Origin: Bacillota bacterium
GTDB lineage: Bacteria; Bacillota; Clostridia; Christensenellales; CAG-138
Length of the DNA stretch: 8,653 nucleotides
Assembly (NCBI GenBank): GCA_023458615.1
Contig: JAEWYV010000107.1
Coordinates: forward strand, 1-8,653
Reading direction: 5' to 3'
The notes beneath the pieces were generated by a model. That model did not search any database and had not been told where the DNA came from. It saw only the letters and a list, made by a program, of their open reading frames with translations. The position numbers were made by a program, and so were the translations under genes. How positions within the stretch are numbered: the stretch's first letter is position 1; each line of letters begins with the position of its first letter. Positions 1 through 6,235 of this stretch are shown piece by piece.

Positions 1-78
1 CCCCGCGCCAGCCGCGGCGGAAACGATGAGATTCCCCTCGCTTTGAATCGCGAGTAGCTGTTCATTCGTCCAGCGCAT
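1..78 (-). CDS. addA: AddA helicase-nuclease subunit, N-terminal 26 codons (runs off the left edge)
   Basis: This is the beginning of the UvrD/Rep-like helicase-nuclease subunit of AddAB, which unwinds and resects double-strand DNA ends for RecA loading. Seen directly: the reverse strand from 78 reads MRWTNEQLLAIQSEGNLIVS followed by AAAGAG with no stop. The 'W-T-x-x-Q-x-x-A-I' Q-motif and the start of the Walker A loop (SAAAGAG, normally continuing SGKT) are typical AddA N-terminal features. The ATG at 78-76 has a GGAGG ribosome binding site (87-91) eight bases upstream, which fixes the start. The start lies inside the end of addB, giving a 17-nt overlap, so translation is probably coupled. 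Only the ATP-binding N-terminus is visible; the helicase and nuclease domains are outside the window. Confidence 0.9.
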   Translation of the reverse strand, partial: MRWTNEQLLAIQSEGNLIVSAAAGAG

Positions 79-3000
79 CGATGGTACCTCCGCCAATCAG
101 CGTGAAAAACTCGTCCTGTTTGATGGTTTTGAGCATGCGAATGCGGCAGCCGGGTTTCTTCGGGTCAAAGCGGCAGACGCTCTTATAATCGCAGTATTCG
201 CAAGCCTCGTGCCGTTTCTTCCGCGCAGCGGGGGAGGCGTTCATGTCTCCTGCGAGCATCTTTTCCAGCGTTTGCTCTGATTTTTTCTTCGCGATCTGAA
301 TCAGATCGTTCAATTCCGCCTGTGAACAGACGCTGCCGGAATATTCCTCCTCGCCGGTGGCTTTTACGTCGTAAAGCACGGTGGACTTTCCTTCGATCAG
401 GTTATCACTCGCACGAATTACAGCGGGGTCGCTGAGTGTCAGCCCTTTTAACCGGAACGCATCAATAACCGCGCCCTCAATATCCTCCGCTGAGTCGGAG
501 ACAACCGGCTGAGAGATCGGCATATAGTAGAGTCCCGCACGCGTCTCTGCTTGATTTGTAGCCGCCATAAGGTAGAGTGGCAATTGCAGCGTCAACCCTT
601 GCAGCACACCCGCAAAGTCAAAGTCCCGCCCGCCGGTCTTATAGTCCACAATGCGAACCATCTCCCGTCCGCCGGAGATCGCGCGATCCATACGGTCGAT
701 CTTTCCGCCGACGAGTGCCTCTCTGCCATCCGGCAGCAGCAGGCGAATGGGCGGATACGGCTCGCCAAATCCAAATCGAAGCTCGGTTTGAGTCGGCGTA
801 AAGCTCCCCGCGCGAATTTGCCCTACGATGGCGAGTACGCTCTGCCGCAGGGTTTCGATGAGCAGGAACAGCGTCGCCTTCATGCGCTCGTTTTCGTTTA
901 GGATTCCGTCGTTATGCATGGGAACTACGTCTGCAAGTACCTCGGCCAAAATGACGAGTGCCTCCGCATCCGAAAGGTTCTTCCAAACCATCCCGCGCTC
1001 ATTGACCTCATTGACAAACGCCTCCAGCACGGCATGATAGAATTCGCCAAGATCCGCCGCGCGCTCGGTGAACTCCCGTGTTTCCTCAGCGCGGAGGCCG
1101 TATCGCACAAAATGTTGAAACGGACAGTTGTTGAAACTTTCCAGGCGACTTGCGCTCATGGGAATCGACTTGCCGTAAAGCAGTGCCGCCGTCTCCTGCG
1201 AGATGGTCAGCGGCAGATAGACCGCTGCGCTCTCCGTAATCATCCGCTGGGTGAGCTGCCGCGTGCTGTCGCGGTTCGTCAGCCACTCAATCAGCGCGGG
1301 CAGGCGGGCGGGGCAGACACCCTCCTCGTGAAACCGGCGAAGATCTCCAGCGGTGAGCGTCAGCGCCTCCGGCACACAGTCCGGCAAGGCGTCGGTAGAT
1401 TCAATATCGCTCTTAACGGAGCAGGTGGGGCAGAGGGTTTTCAGACGTTCCACCAACGGACTTGGCGAAAGTTCGCCGCCACCGTCGCTATAAGCATAAC
1501 TCACATAGAGATATTCATCTGCCTTGCTCAGTGCGGTATAGAGATCCAGTCGATCCACCGCGGTGATCTCTACGGCGGTTTTTTTCATGGTCGCGCCTTG
1601 ATTTTGCAGTTCGCGAATCTCCGCATCGTCCAGAAGCCCGTCGTTTTGCTGTGGACGGGGAAAGAGCCCGTCGTTTGCTCCTACGACGAAGAGAGCGCGC
1701 ACACGGCGGTTTCTCGTGCGCACCGCGTCGCCAACCACACCCTGATCCGCCGTACCAGGCACAACGCCGATGCTCCCGCCGCTCAAGCCTTCTTCGAGCA
1801 AGCGCAGGAATCCGGCGCGCCCAACCTTGAGGTCACCCAGTATTTCATCGAGTTGGTCAAAAAGTGTGATGAGTAGATTCCAAACCTGCGCATGCTCCTG
1901 CATCTCCGGCAGGCGGCCTTCGAGCCGGAGCACCTCGGCCTGCTGTTCTAATGTTTCCTGCAGGTGCAGCTGTTCTATAAACGCATACAACGCGCGCACC
2001 TGTTCCCGCACACTTGCGCGGGCAAGCCCCTTTGCCAGCGGTTCGAGTAACGCCGCGCCAGTAGCGCGCGCCTGTTCCGCCCCTTGGGATGGATTCGCAC
2101 GGGTAAAGGGTTTGTTCAGCGCGCCGCCGCGTATACCGGTGCGCTTCAGGTAAAGGTCGAGCTCCTCAATCTCCTCCTCGGCGCAAGCGCAATAGCCGCT
2201 CTTTAGAAAACCCAGCAGTTCGGCGGCGGGGTAAGAGTTTGAAACATAGCGAACAGCGGAAAGAACCGCGTCCACCGCAGCATGCCCTGTCAGCGGGCGC
2301 TTGCGATCCAGAAAGATCGGGATGCCGCGTCGCTCACAGGAACGCCGGATCAGGCCGGCATATGCATCCAGATCGGAAACGATCACCGCCATCTCACGAT
2401 AGCGAATACCCTTATCCCGCGCAAAGGACAGGATGGATTCGGCGAGAGACTCCGCCTCCGCGCGGCGCGAACTCGCACCAAAGAGCGTCAACTTCTCCGC
2501 GTTTGAGTGATAGACCTCTGCCGGATAGGCAAAGAGGTTTCGCTCGATATGCCGCATGAGTGGATCGGCTTGATTCGTCTGTTCGCAAAGGCGCTCCTCC
2601 GTGATCGTCGCGCCCACGCGCTCTGCCACGGTTCGCAGTTGCAGCTGAACCTCGCGCTCCGGTTCAAAGAGCTCATCGTCCGCACGCTGCAAACAATCCG
2701 TGCGCAATGTAGCGGTAACAGCGGGGCAGATCCGGAGCATTTCTCCGATGAGCATGAGCACCTGCTGATTTGGTCGATCCAGCCCGTCGATATAGACAGG
2801 CGTGCCAGCCACAAACGACTCCGGCAGGAAACGAAGCGCCTCGCTAGCCGCGTCGTCCAGACTCAAATACCGCTCAGAAAGATAGTTTTCCGTCTCACGA
2901 TAGAGAATCGAAAGATCGCTAAGTTTCTCGGTCAACGGGGCATCCTCCGGCAGGCGGACGATCAGCGCGTCCAGCGCATCCGGCGAAAGTCCCGCGCGTT

Positions 3001-3379
3001 TGAAATCCTGAAAGATGCCCTGCGCCTCCTCGGCAAAGCCCGAGCCCTCCGCAGCCCTGGCAAAAAGTGTTAGATTGTCCTTTTTCAGATTAATCGCACG
3101 GCGAATAACCATGCGGTAGCCTTGGGTGGATAAAAAAGGGCGCGTCGTTCCCGAAAGGGAAAGAACGCGCTCGCAGAGTCGATCGAAACTAAACACCTGC
3201 ACACCGAGAAGGCCCCCGAGTGCATCGGCCAACAACCGCTCTGCCTCATAGGTGTATTGCTCCGGTACGAGCAGTATCGCCCGTTCGCCCGCGCTTTGAT
3301 GCGCTTTGAGCGCGGCGACAACGCGGGCGGTTTTTCCCGTATCCGCACGACCTAAAATAAGATTCAGCTTGCCGCTCAT
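62..3379 (-). CDS. addB: AddB, ATP-dependent helicase/nuclease subunit B
   Basis: This is the second subunit of the AddAB (RexAB-like) complex, the Firmicute counterpart of RecBCD: a cytoplasmic machine that resects double-strand breaks, with AddB supplying one nuclease domain and a helicase-like fold. Predicted length is 1105 residues, somewhat shorter than Bacillus AddB. Seen: Walker A loop GRADTGKT at residues 10-17; a C-terminal RecB-family nuclease with D895 (GGKIDRMD) and D912/K914 (VDYKTGG); and four cysteines expected to bind a 4Fe-4S cluster, C752 (FNNCPFQHF) and C1060/C1063/C1069 (CEYC-x5-C). The last three have the spacing known from Bacillus AddB. The frame is open 65 codons further upstream, but that stretch is Arg-rich, overlaps thpR and lacks family similarity. 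The ATG at 3379 is preceded by GGGAG (3388-3392) at eight bases and begins just ahead of the P-loop. It overlaps the thpR stop as ATGA and overlaps addA by 17 nt. Confidence 0.95.
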   Translation of the reverse strand: MSGKLNLILGRADTGKTARVVAALKAHQSAGERAILLVPEQYTYEAERLLADALGGLLGVQVFSFDRLCERVLSLSGTTRPFLSTQGYRMVIRRAINLKKDNLTLFARAAEGSGFAEEAQGIFQDFKRAGLSPDALDALIVRLPEDAPLTEKLSDLSILYRETENYLSERYLSLDDAASEALRFLPESFVAGTPVYIDGLDRPNQQVLMLIGEMLRICPAVTATLRTDCLQRADDELFEPEREVQLQLRTVAERVGATITEERLCEQTNQADPLMRHIERNLFAYPAEVYHSNAEKLTLFGASSRRAEAESLAESILSFARDKGIRYREMAVIVSDLDAYAGLIRRSCERRGIPIFLDRKRPLTGHAAVDAVLSAVRYVSNSYPAAELLGFLKSGYCACAEEEIEELDLYLKRTGIRGGALNKPFTRANPSQGAEQARATGAALLEPLAKGLARASVREQVRALYAFIEQLHLQETLEQQAEVLRLEGRLPEMQEHAQVWNLLITLFDQLDEILGDLKVGRAGFLRLLEEGLSGGSIGVVPGTADQGVVGDAVRTRNRRVRALFVVGANDGLFPRPQQNDGLLDDAEIRELQNQGATMKKTAVEITAVDRLDLYTALSKADEYLYVSYAYSDGGGELSPSPLVERLKTLCPTCSVKSDIESTDALPDCVPEALTLTAGDLRRFHEEGVCPARLPALIEWLTNRDSTRQLTQRMITESAAVYLPLTISQETAALLYGKSIPMSASRLESFNNCPFQHFVRYGLRAEETREFTERAADLGEFYHAVLEAFVNEVNERGMVWKNLSDAEALVILAEVLADVVPMHNDGILNENERMKATLFLLIETLRQSVLAIVGQIRAGSFTPTQTELRFGFGEPYPPIRLLLPDGREALVGGKIDRMDRAISGGREMVRIVDYKTGGRDFDFAGVLQGLTLQLPLYLMAATNQAETRAGLYYMPISQPVVSDSAEDIEGAVIDAFRLKGLTLSDPAVIRASDNLIEGKSTVLYDVKATGEEEYSGSVCSQAELNDLIQIAKKKSEQTLEKMLAGDMNASPAARKKRHEACEYCDYKSVCRFDPKKPGCRIRMLKTIKQDEFFTLIGGGTIDALDE
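87..91 (-). promoter_or_regulatory. Ribosome binding site of addA inside addB
   Basis: The reverse strand reads GGAGG here, eight bases before the addA ATG. The site lies inside the last codons of addB. A strong site embedded in the upstream gene supports translational coupling and shows that the overlapping addA start is genuine. Confidence 0.75.
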
Positions 3380-3900
3380 AACAGGCTCTCCCGATGTACC
3401 TGCGTGTAGACCATTTGTCCTTTGACCGACCGACTTTCGTAGAGGATGACGGAGTTGGCGGTAAACGCCGCTTTTTGCGGCGGCAAAACAAAGCCTTCGT
3501 CTCCTTCTATTTTTCGACCGAGCGTAATATGCGGCGTGAGTCTGCCGCGGTTTCTCGAAAAACCGCGTTCCCATAGCGCTGACTCCAGCGACTCATATAG
3601 TCGGTCGAGTTCCACGCTATCGCAGGTGACGTTTACAAATCCGGTGTGAGAGCCATCGGCTTTAAAGGAGTTATACTCCTTTAATCGCAGCACAAACGGG
3701 CGGATATCCCGCACCGCTTCGTGCATTGCATCTGTGATGTCCTTAAGCGCGTCGGTTTCGCCTAAAAAGTGCAGGGTGATATGGTAGTTCTCCCGCGGAA
3801 CCATTCTGCCGCTTGCACCGTGCGCTTCCAGCGCAATGCGCGCGGAAGAGACGGCGCGGATGATATCCGGCGGCAGGGGAATGGCGATGAACAGACGCAT
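3376..3900 (-). CDS. thpR: RNA 2',3'-cyclic phosphodiesterase ThpR (LigT / 2H phosphoesterase family)
   Basis: This is a 2H-superfamily enzyme that hydrolyses 2',3'-cyclic phosphate ends of RNA; relatives were first described as 2'-5' RNA ligases. Predicted length is 174 residues, normal for the family. Both catalytic HxTx motifs are visible: H40-I-T42 (NYHITLHFLGE) and H124-I-T126 (TPHITLGRK). The start is taken as the ATG at 3900, giving MRLFIAIPLPPDI, the standard family N-terminus. The reverse strand has GGAAAGGA at 3912-3919, about eleven bases upstream. The frame extends to an ATG at 4005, but those 35 extra residues are not family-like. It is the first gene of the visible minus-strand operon, and its TGA overlaps the addB ATG by 4 nt. 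A possible -10 (TATACT, 3983-3988, minus) has no convincing -35. The biological RNA substrate is unknown from sequence. Confidence 0.92.
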   Translation of the reverse strand: MRLFIAIPLPPDIIRAVSSARIALEAHGASGRMVPRENYHITLHFLGETDALKDITDAMHEAVRDIRPFVLRLKEYNSFKADGSHTGFVNVTCDSVELDRLYESLESALWERGFSRNRGRLTPHITLGRKIEGDEGFVLPPQKAAFTANSVILYESRSVKGQMVYTQVHRESLL

Positions 3901-4202
3901 GATGGATAGAGTCCTTTCCATTGGTTGCGCAAGGCGGTTTTTTCGTGTGTAACCACCTGCAAACAGCGTGTTTTCCATGAACAGTATACCCAAAAACGGC
4001 TGCAAATGCCAGCCCTAGCCCCGCATGGCAGAGTGATTTCACACACTCCGATACGATTCAAAAGCGATATCGATTTCGCATCGATGTTTCAGATTTCTTT
4101 CCGTGCCTTGAAGGGTATCCTGCAAAAATTTCCTTAAATTGAATGGTTTACCATGTGTGAAAGACACAAATGCATAGTCCGTATTCACAAAAACTGTATG
4201 GG

Positions 4203-4246
4203 TTATCCACAGCATGTTATCCACATTGTCCACCGTGTTATCCACA
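4203..4246 (+). repeat. Three perfect tandem DnaA boxes plus one degenerate box
   Basis: TTATCCACA occurs exactly at 4203-4211, 4217-4225 and 4238-4246, each preceded by G. A degenerate copy, TTGTCCACC, at 4226-4234 abuts the second box. All four point the same way. A one-mismatch copy (GTATTCACA) lies just outside at 4181-4189. Three exact 9-mers in 44 nt is far beyond chance, and the 9-mer is the textbook high-affinity DnaA site. Confidence 0.85.
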
Positions 4247-4272
4247 CTTCGTGGAAAATTCACGTTTTGGTA

Positions 4273-4281
4273 TGTGTATAA
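4273..4281 (-). repeat. Inverted DnaA box (TTATACACA on minus strand)
   Basis: The plus strand reads TGTGTATAA, the exact reverse complement of TTATACACA, which fits TTATNCACA. It faces the three tandem boxes from the A/T-rich side. A weaker two-mismatch copy follows at 4294-4302. Confidence 0.6.
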
Positions 4282-4328
4282 GTCCGAAAAGCATGTGTAT
4301 TTCGATGAATAGTCACGTTTATCATGCG

Positions 4329-4366
4329 TTTTGTAAAAAATAATATACAAATTATTGTACCATATA
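4329..4366. other. A/T-rich tract, possible DNA unwinding element
   Basis: 33 of these 38 bases are A or T, in contrast to the GC-rich genes around it. It contains an inverted repeat AATAAT/ATTATT (4339-4344/4351-4356). Its position next to the DnaA boxes is what suggests an unwinding role; composition alone would not. I could not identify a convincing DnaA-trio motif. Confidence 0.4.
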
Positions 4367-4450
4367 GGGTGATAGTTTCAGGTCAATTTCCTGCAAGTAA
4401 GCGACCTAAACTCAAATGATGCTTCTGTGCAATTAGGCCTCATAGACAAA

Positions 4451-4474
4451 TAAAAATGCCTCCGAAAAGGAGGC
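4451..4474 (-). terminator. Intrinsic terminator of murA
   Basis: On the minus strand the hairpin GCCTCC-TTTTC-GGAGGC (arms 4469-4474 and 4458-4463) is followed by ATTTTTA (4457-4451). It sits about 40 nt past the murA stop. On the plus strand the stem is followed by GAAAAAA, so it acts only leftward. It should keep murA transcripts out of the DnaA-box region. Confidence 0.8.
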
Positions 4475-4513
4475 GAAAAAACAAATGATTCCGTTTTGTT
4501 GCAGCGATAGGGT

Positions 4514-5797
4514 CTACTTTTCTTTTCGCGCGATGATTGCGCCCAGTGCGGCAAACTTCTTTTCGAGGTATTCGTATCCGCGATCGATGAAGTGAATGTT
4601 ATGTACATTGGTCGTTCCGCTCGCCGCCAGCCCGGCGACAATGAGCGAAGCGCCCGCACGCAGATCGGTTGCGTATATATCCGCCCCGCGCAGAGCTGTA
4701 ATTCCCTTTACCTTTGCGGTGTTGCTGTCCTTAAGGCTGATCGAGGCGCCCATCCTGCGCAGTTCCTTGACGTGGTTAAAGCGATTCTCAAATATGGTTT
4801 CGTTGATGGTGGAGATGCCCGCCGAGGAGCAGAGATACGCCATCATCGGTTGCTGCAAGTCGGTCGGGAAGCCGGGGTAGGGCAGGGTCTTTACGTTGAT
4901 GGGGCGGGGACGGTCGTTCATGATGACGCGTAGGTAAAAGTCCCTTCCGTCGTCACCTTCAATCACGCGTGCGCCACTCTCCATGAGTTTTGCCGAGACT
5001 GCCTCCATGTGCGTCGGAATCACGTTTTTGATAATGACATCTCCCTGCGTTGCCGCAGCCGCAATCATAAACGTACCCGTCTCAATCTGATCGGGGATGA
5101 TGGCATAGCCACAGCCATGCAAGCGCGGACGTCCCATGATGCGGATAACATCCGTGCCGGCGCCCTTAACAGAAGCACCCATCATATTTAAAAAGTTCGC
5201 AACATCAACCACATGCGGCTCTTTTGCTACATTGCTCAGAACCGTTTGCCCCTCCGCCATACTGGCGGCGAGCATGACATTAATGGTCGCACCTACGCTG
5301 ACTACGTCAAAAAAGATCTCCGCACCGATGAGCCGATCCGCCCGCGCACGAACGATGTTGTGCTCACAGTCGAGCTCAACCTCCGCGCCGAGTGCGCGCA
5401 TACCCTTGAGATGCTGATCAATGGGACGAGCACCGATGACGCAGCCACCGGGCAGTGCAAGCTCCACCTCATGAAACCGTCCGAGAAGAGCGCCGAGCAG
5501 ATAATAGGACGCGCGCATGCTGCTGACCGCTTCGCTGAGTGCTTTGGTGTTGGTAAGCGTGCGGGAGTCGATGCGCATGCAGTCCCCGTCGGTATAATCG
5601 ACGCTAACGCCCAGCTCCTCCAAGATTTCCTTGAGGCTCTGGACGTCCTGAATGTGCGGCAGGTTCTCTAAAACGCAGGTTTCACCTGCAAGAACCGCGG
5701 CGGGTATGATGGCGACGGCAGCGTTTTTTGCGCCGCTGATGGTCACAGTTCCTTCGAGCCGCTGACCGCCTTTGATCTCGTACCATTCCTTTTGCAT
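4514..5797 (-). CDS. murA: UDP-N-acetylglucosamine 1-carboxyvinyltransferase (MurA)
   Basis: This is the cytoplasmic enzyme that transfers enolpyruvate from PEP to UDP-GlcNAc, the first committed step of peptidoglycan synthesis and the fosfomycin target. Predicted length is 427 residues, normal for the family. Seen: K24 and N25 in ISGAKNAA; the catalytic-loop cysteine C119 with R124 (LPGGCVIGARP); D313 in PYPGFPTDLQQP; and R406 in FIDRGYE. All positions match E. coli K22, N23, C115, R120, D305 and R397. With Cys rather than Asp in the loop, the enzyme is predicted to be fosfomycin-sensitive (inference). The start at 5797 gives MQKEWYEIKGG, a few residues longer at the N-terminus than common homologues. 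It has no ribosome binding site and a promoter immediately upstream. It stands alone with its own terminator. Firmicutes often carry two MurA paralogues, and which one this is cannot be told here. Confidence 0.96.
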   Translation of the reverse strand: MQKEWYEIKGGQRLEGTVTISGAKNAAVAIIPAAVLAGETCVLENLPHIQDVQSLKEILEELGVSVDYTDGDCMRIDSRTLTNTKALSEAVSSMRASYYLLGALLGRFHEVELALPGGCVIGARPIDQHLKGMRALGAEVELDCEHNIVRARADRLIGAEIFFDVVSVGATINVMLAASMAEGQTVLSNVAKEPHVVDVANFLNMMGASVKGAGTDVIRIMGRPRLHGCGYAIIPDQIETGTFMIAAAATQGDVIIKNVIPTHMEAVSAKLMESGARVIEGDDGRDFYLRVIMNDRPRPINVKTLPYPGFPTDLQQPMMAYLCSSAGISTINETIFENRFNHVKELRRMGASISLKDSNTAKVKGITALRGADIYATDLRAGASLIVAGLAASGTTNVHNIHFIDRGYEYLEKKFAALGAIIARKEK

Positions 5798-5806
5798 ACC
5801 ATAATT

Positions 5807-5835
5807 AGTCTATCGGAATCACATCGATAAGTCAA
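5807..5835 (-). promoter_or_regulatory. murA promoter, abutting the start codon
   Basis: On the minus strand a -35 TTGACT (5835-5830) and a -10 TAGACT (5812-5807) are separated by exactly 17 nt. Only nine bases lie between the -10 and the ATG at 5797, so initiation at the usual distance would give a 5' leader of a few bases at most. No Shine-Dalgarno is present in that space, consistent with a leaderless or near-leaderless mRNA. Confidence 0.6.
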
Positions 5836-6160
5836 GCAGTGCAAATTCGCGTGATTTGGAATCTAAAACCAGTCCTGCGATCGCCTTTATGCGACAGGAA
5901 GATTTTTATACAACGGCAGCGTTGATGGTTTCTGGAAGCGCCGAAGAAACGCTCCTTAGCTGTTTGCTATTAGTATCACTAACTATTGCAGGAAAGTTTT
6001 TGATTTTTTGCAAATATCCTACGGCACAACCATTAAAATCACCATAAAACAAGCGATTCTGTGATTTTATGCAGAAAAACGGATCCATAAACTGCAATAA
6101 ATTTGCTATTATCATTCATTTCCAAATTATTTTTCAGATTATCGCTTGTATTATAAGGTT
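5836..6160. other. Divergent intergenic stretch between murA and arcC promoters; no confident gene
   Basis: These 325 nt lie between the two divergent promoters. Two short open frames cover part of it: plus 5856-6047 (63 codons from TTG, no ribosome binding site) and minus 6115-5906 (69 codons from ATG). Neither has a recognisable domain. Continuing the minus-strand reading past its stop in another frame gives a further open stretch (IKIFLSHKGDRRTGFRF) ending near 5830, so a decayed coding sequence or a non-coding repeat is possible. A perfect inverted repeat TAAAATCAC/GTGATTTTA lies at 6034-6042/6061-6069. I recognise no riboswitch. Confidence 0.4.
6034..6069. repeat. 9-bp inverted repeat in the murA-arcC intergenic region
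   Basis: TAAAATCAC (6034-6042) and GTGATTTTA (6061-6069) are exact reverse complements with an 18-nt spacer. They have no T-tract making a clear terminator in either direction. The repeat could be an operator or part of a longer repeat unit; its function is unknown. Confidence 0.4.
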
Positions 6161-6164
6161 TGAA

Positions 6165-6193
6165 TTGACAAGTGCATACGCACATGCTAAAGT
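6165..6193 (+). promoter_or_regulatory. arcC promoter
   Basis: A perfect -35 TTGACA (6165-6170), a 17-nt spacer and a -10 TAAAGT (6188-6193) preceded by TGC, an extended -10 element. The spacer contains the short inverted repeat GTGC-ATAC-GCAC (6172-6183), which could be an operator half-site pair, but this is only a possibility. The leader to the arcC start would be about 36 nt. Confidence 0.7.
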
Positions 6194-6225
6194 AATTTTA
6201 GTAAATCAACATTTTTTTGAGTTTC

Positions 6226-6230
6226 GGAGG
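6226..6230 (+). promoter_or_regulatory. Ribosome binding site of arcC
   Basis: GGAGG, five bases before the ATG at 6236. It fixes the carbamate kinase start at MEKLVIALGG. Confidence 0.8.
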
Positions 6231-6235
6231 ATCCC

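Larger units (their letters stand above)
4181..4366. other. Candidate oriC-like region: DnaA-box cluster plus A/T-rich tract
   Basis: DnaA boxes (consensus TTATNCACA) bind the replication initiator. Within about 100 nt there are four perfect boxes and at least two near-matches, followed after about 50 nt by a stretch (4329-4366) in which 33 of 38 bases are A or T, as expected of a DNA unwinding element. The region is intergenic. The murA terminator stops transcription entering from the right, and thpR is transcribed away to the left, so it should be transcriptionally quiet. Bacterial origins typically combine these properties. Against calling it the chromosomal origin outright: in most Firmicutes oriC flanks dnaA, and neither dnaA, dnaN nor rpmH is visible. 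Alternatives are a DnaA-titrating or DnaA-regulated box cluster outside oriC. Confidence 0.55.
3901..4513. other. 613-nt non-coding interval between thpR and murA
   Basis: There is no believable gene here. An open frame of about 100 codons on the minus strand (4350-4039) exists, but its repeated Val-Asp-Asn residues are simply the DnaA boxes read through. From the thpR side the interval holds the thpR leader, with an imperfect inverted repeat at 3932-3939/3951-3958 (AGGCGGTT/AACCACCT, one G-T pair). It then holds the DnaA-box cluster at 4181-4281, an A/T-rich tract at 4329-4366, roughly 80 nt with nothing recognisable, and the murA terminator at 4451-4474. Confidence 0.8.

Noticed and set aside
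914..1876. 320-codon plus-strand open frame opposite addB
   Set aside because: It is the antisense shadow of the well-supported addB coding sequence, has no recognisable domain and no ribosome binding site.
3380..3574. 65-codon N-terminal extension of addB from an ATG at 3574
   Set aside because: It lies wholly inside thpR, is Arg-rich and unlike AddB. The ATG at 3379 has a ribosome binding site and starts just before the Walker A loop.
3929..3960. Hairpin in the thpR leader as a terminator or riboswitch
   Set aside because: The arms are short with a G-T pair and a bulge, no T-tract follows in either direction, and no known leader motif is recognised.
3901..4005. 35-codon N-terminal extension of thpR from an ATG at 4005
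   Set aside because: The family begins with MRLFIAIPLP, encoded from 3900, which also has a Shine-Dalgarno sequence. The extension has no family-like residues.
4039..4350. 103-codon minus-strand open frame across the DnaA-box region
   Set aside because: Its Val-Asp-Asn repeats are the translated DnaA boxes. It has no domain and covers the A/T-rich tract, so a non-coding explanation is better.
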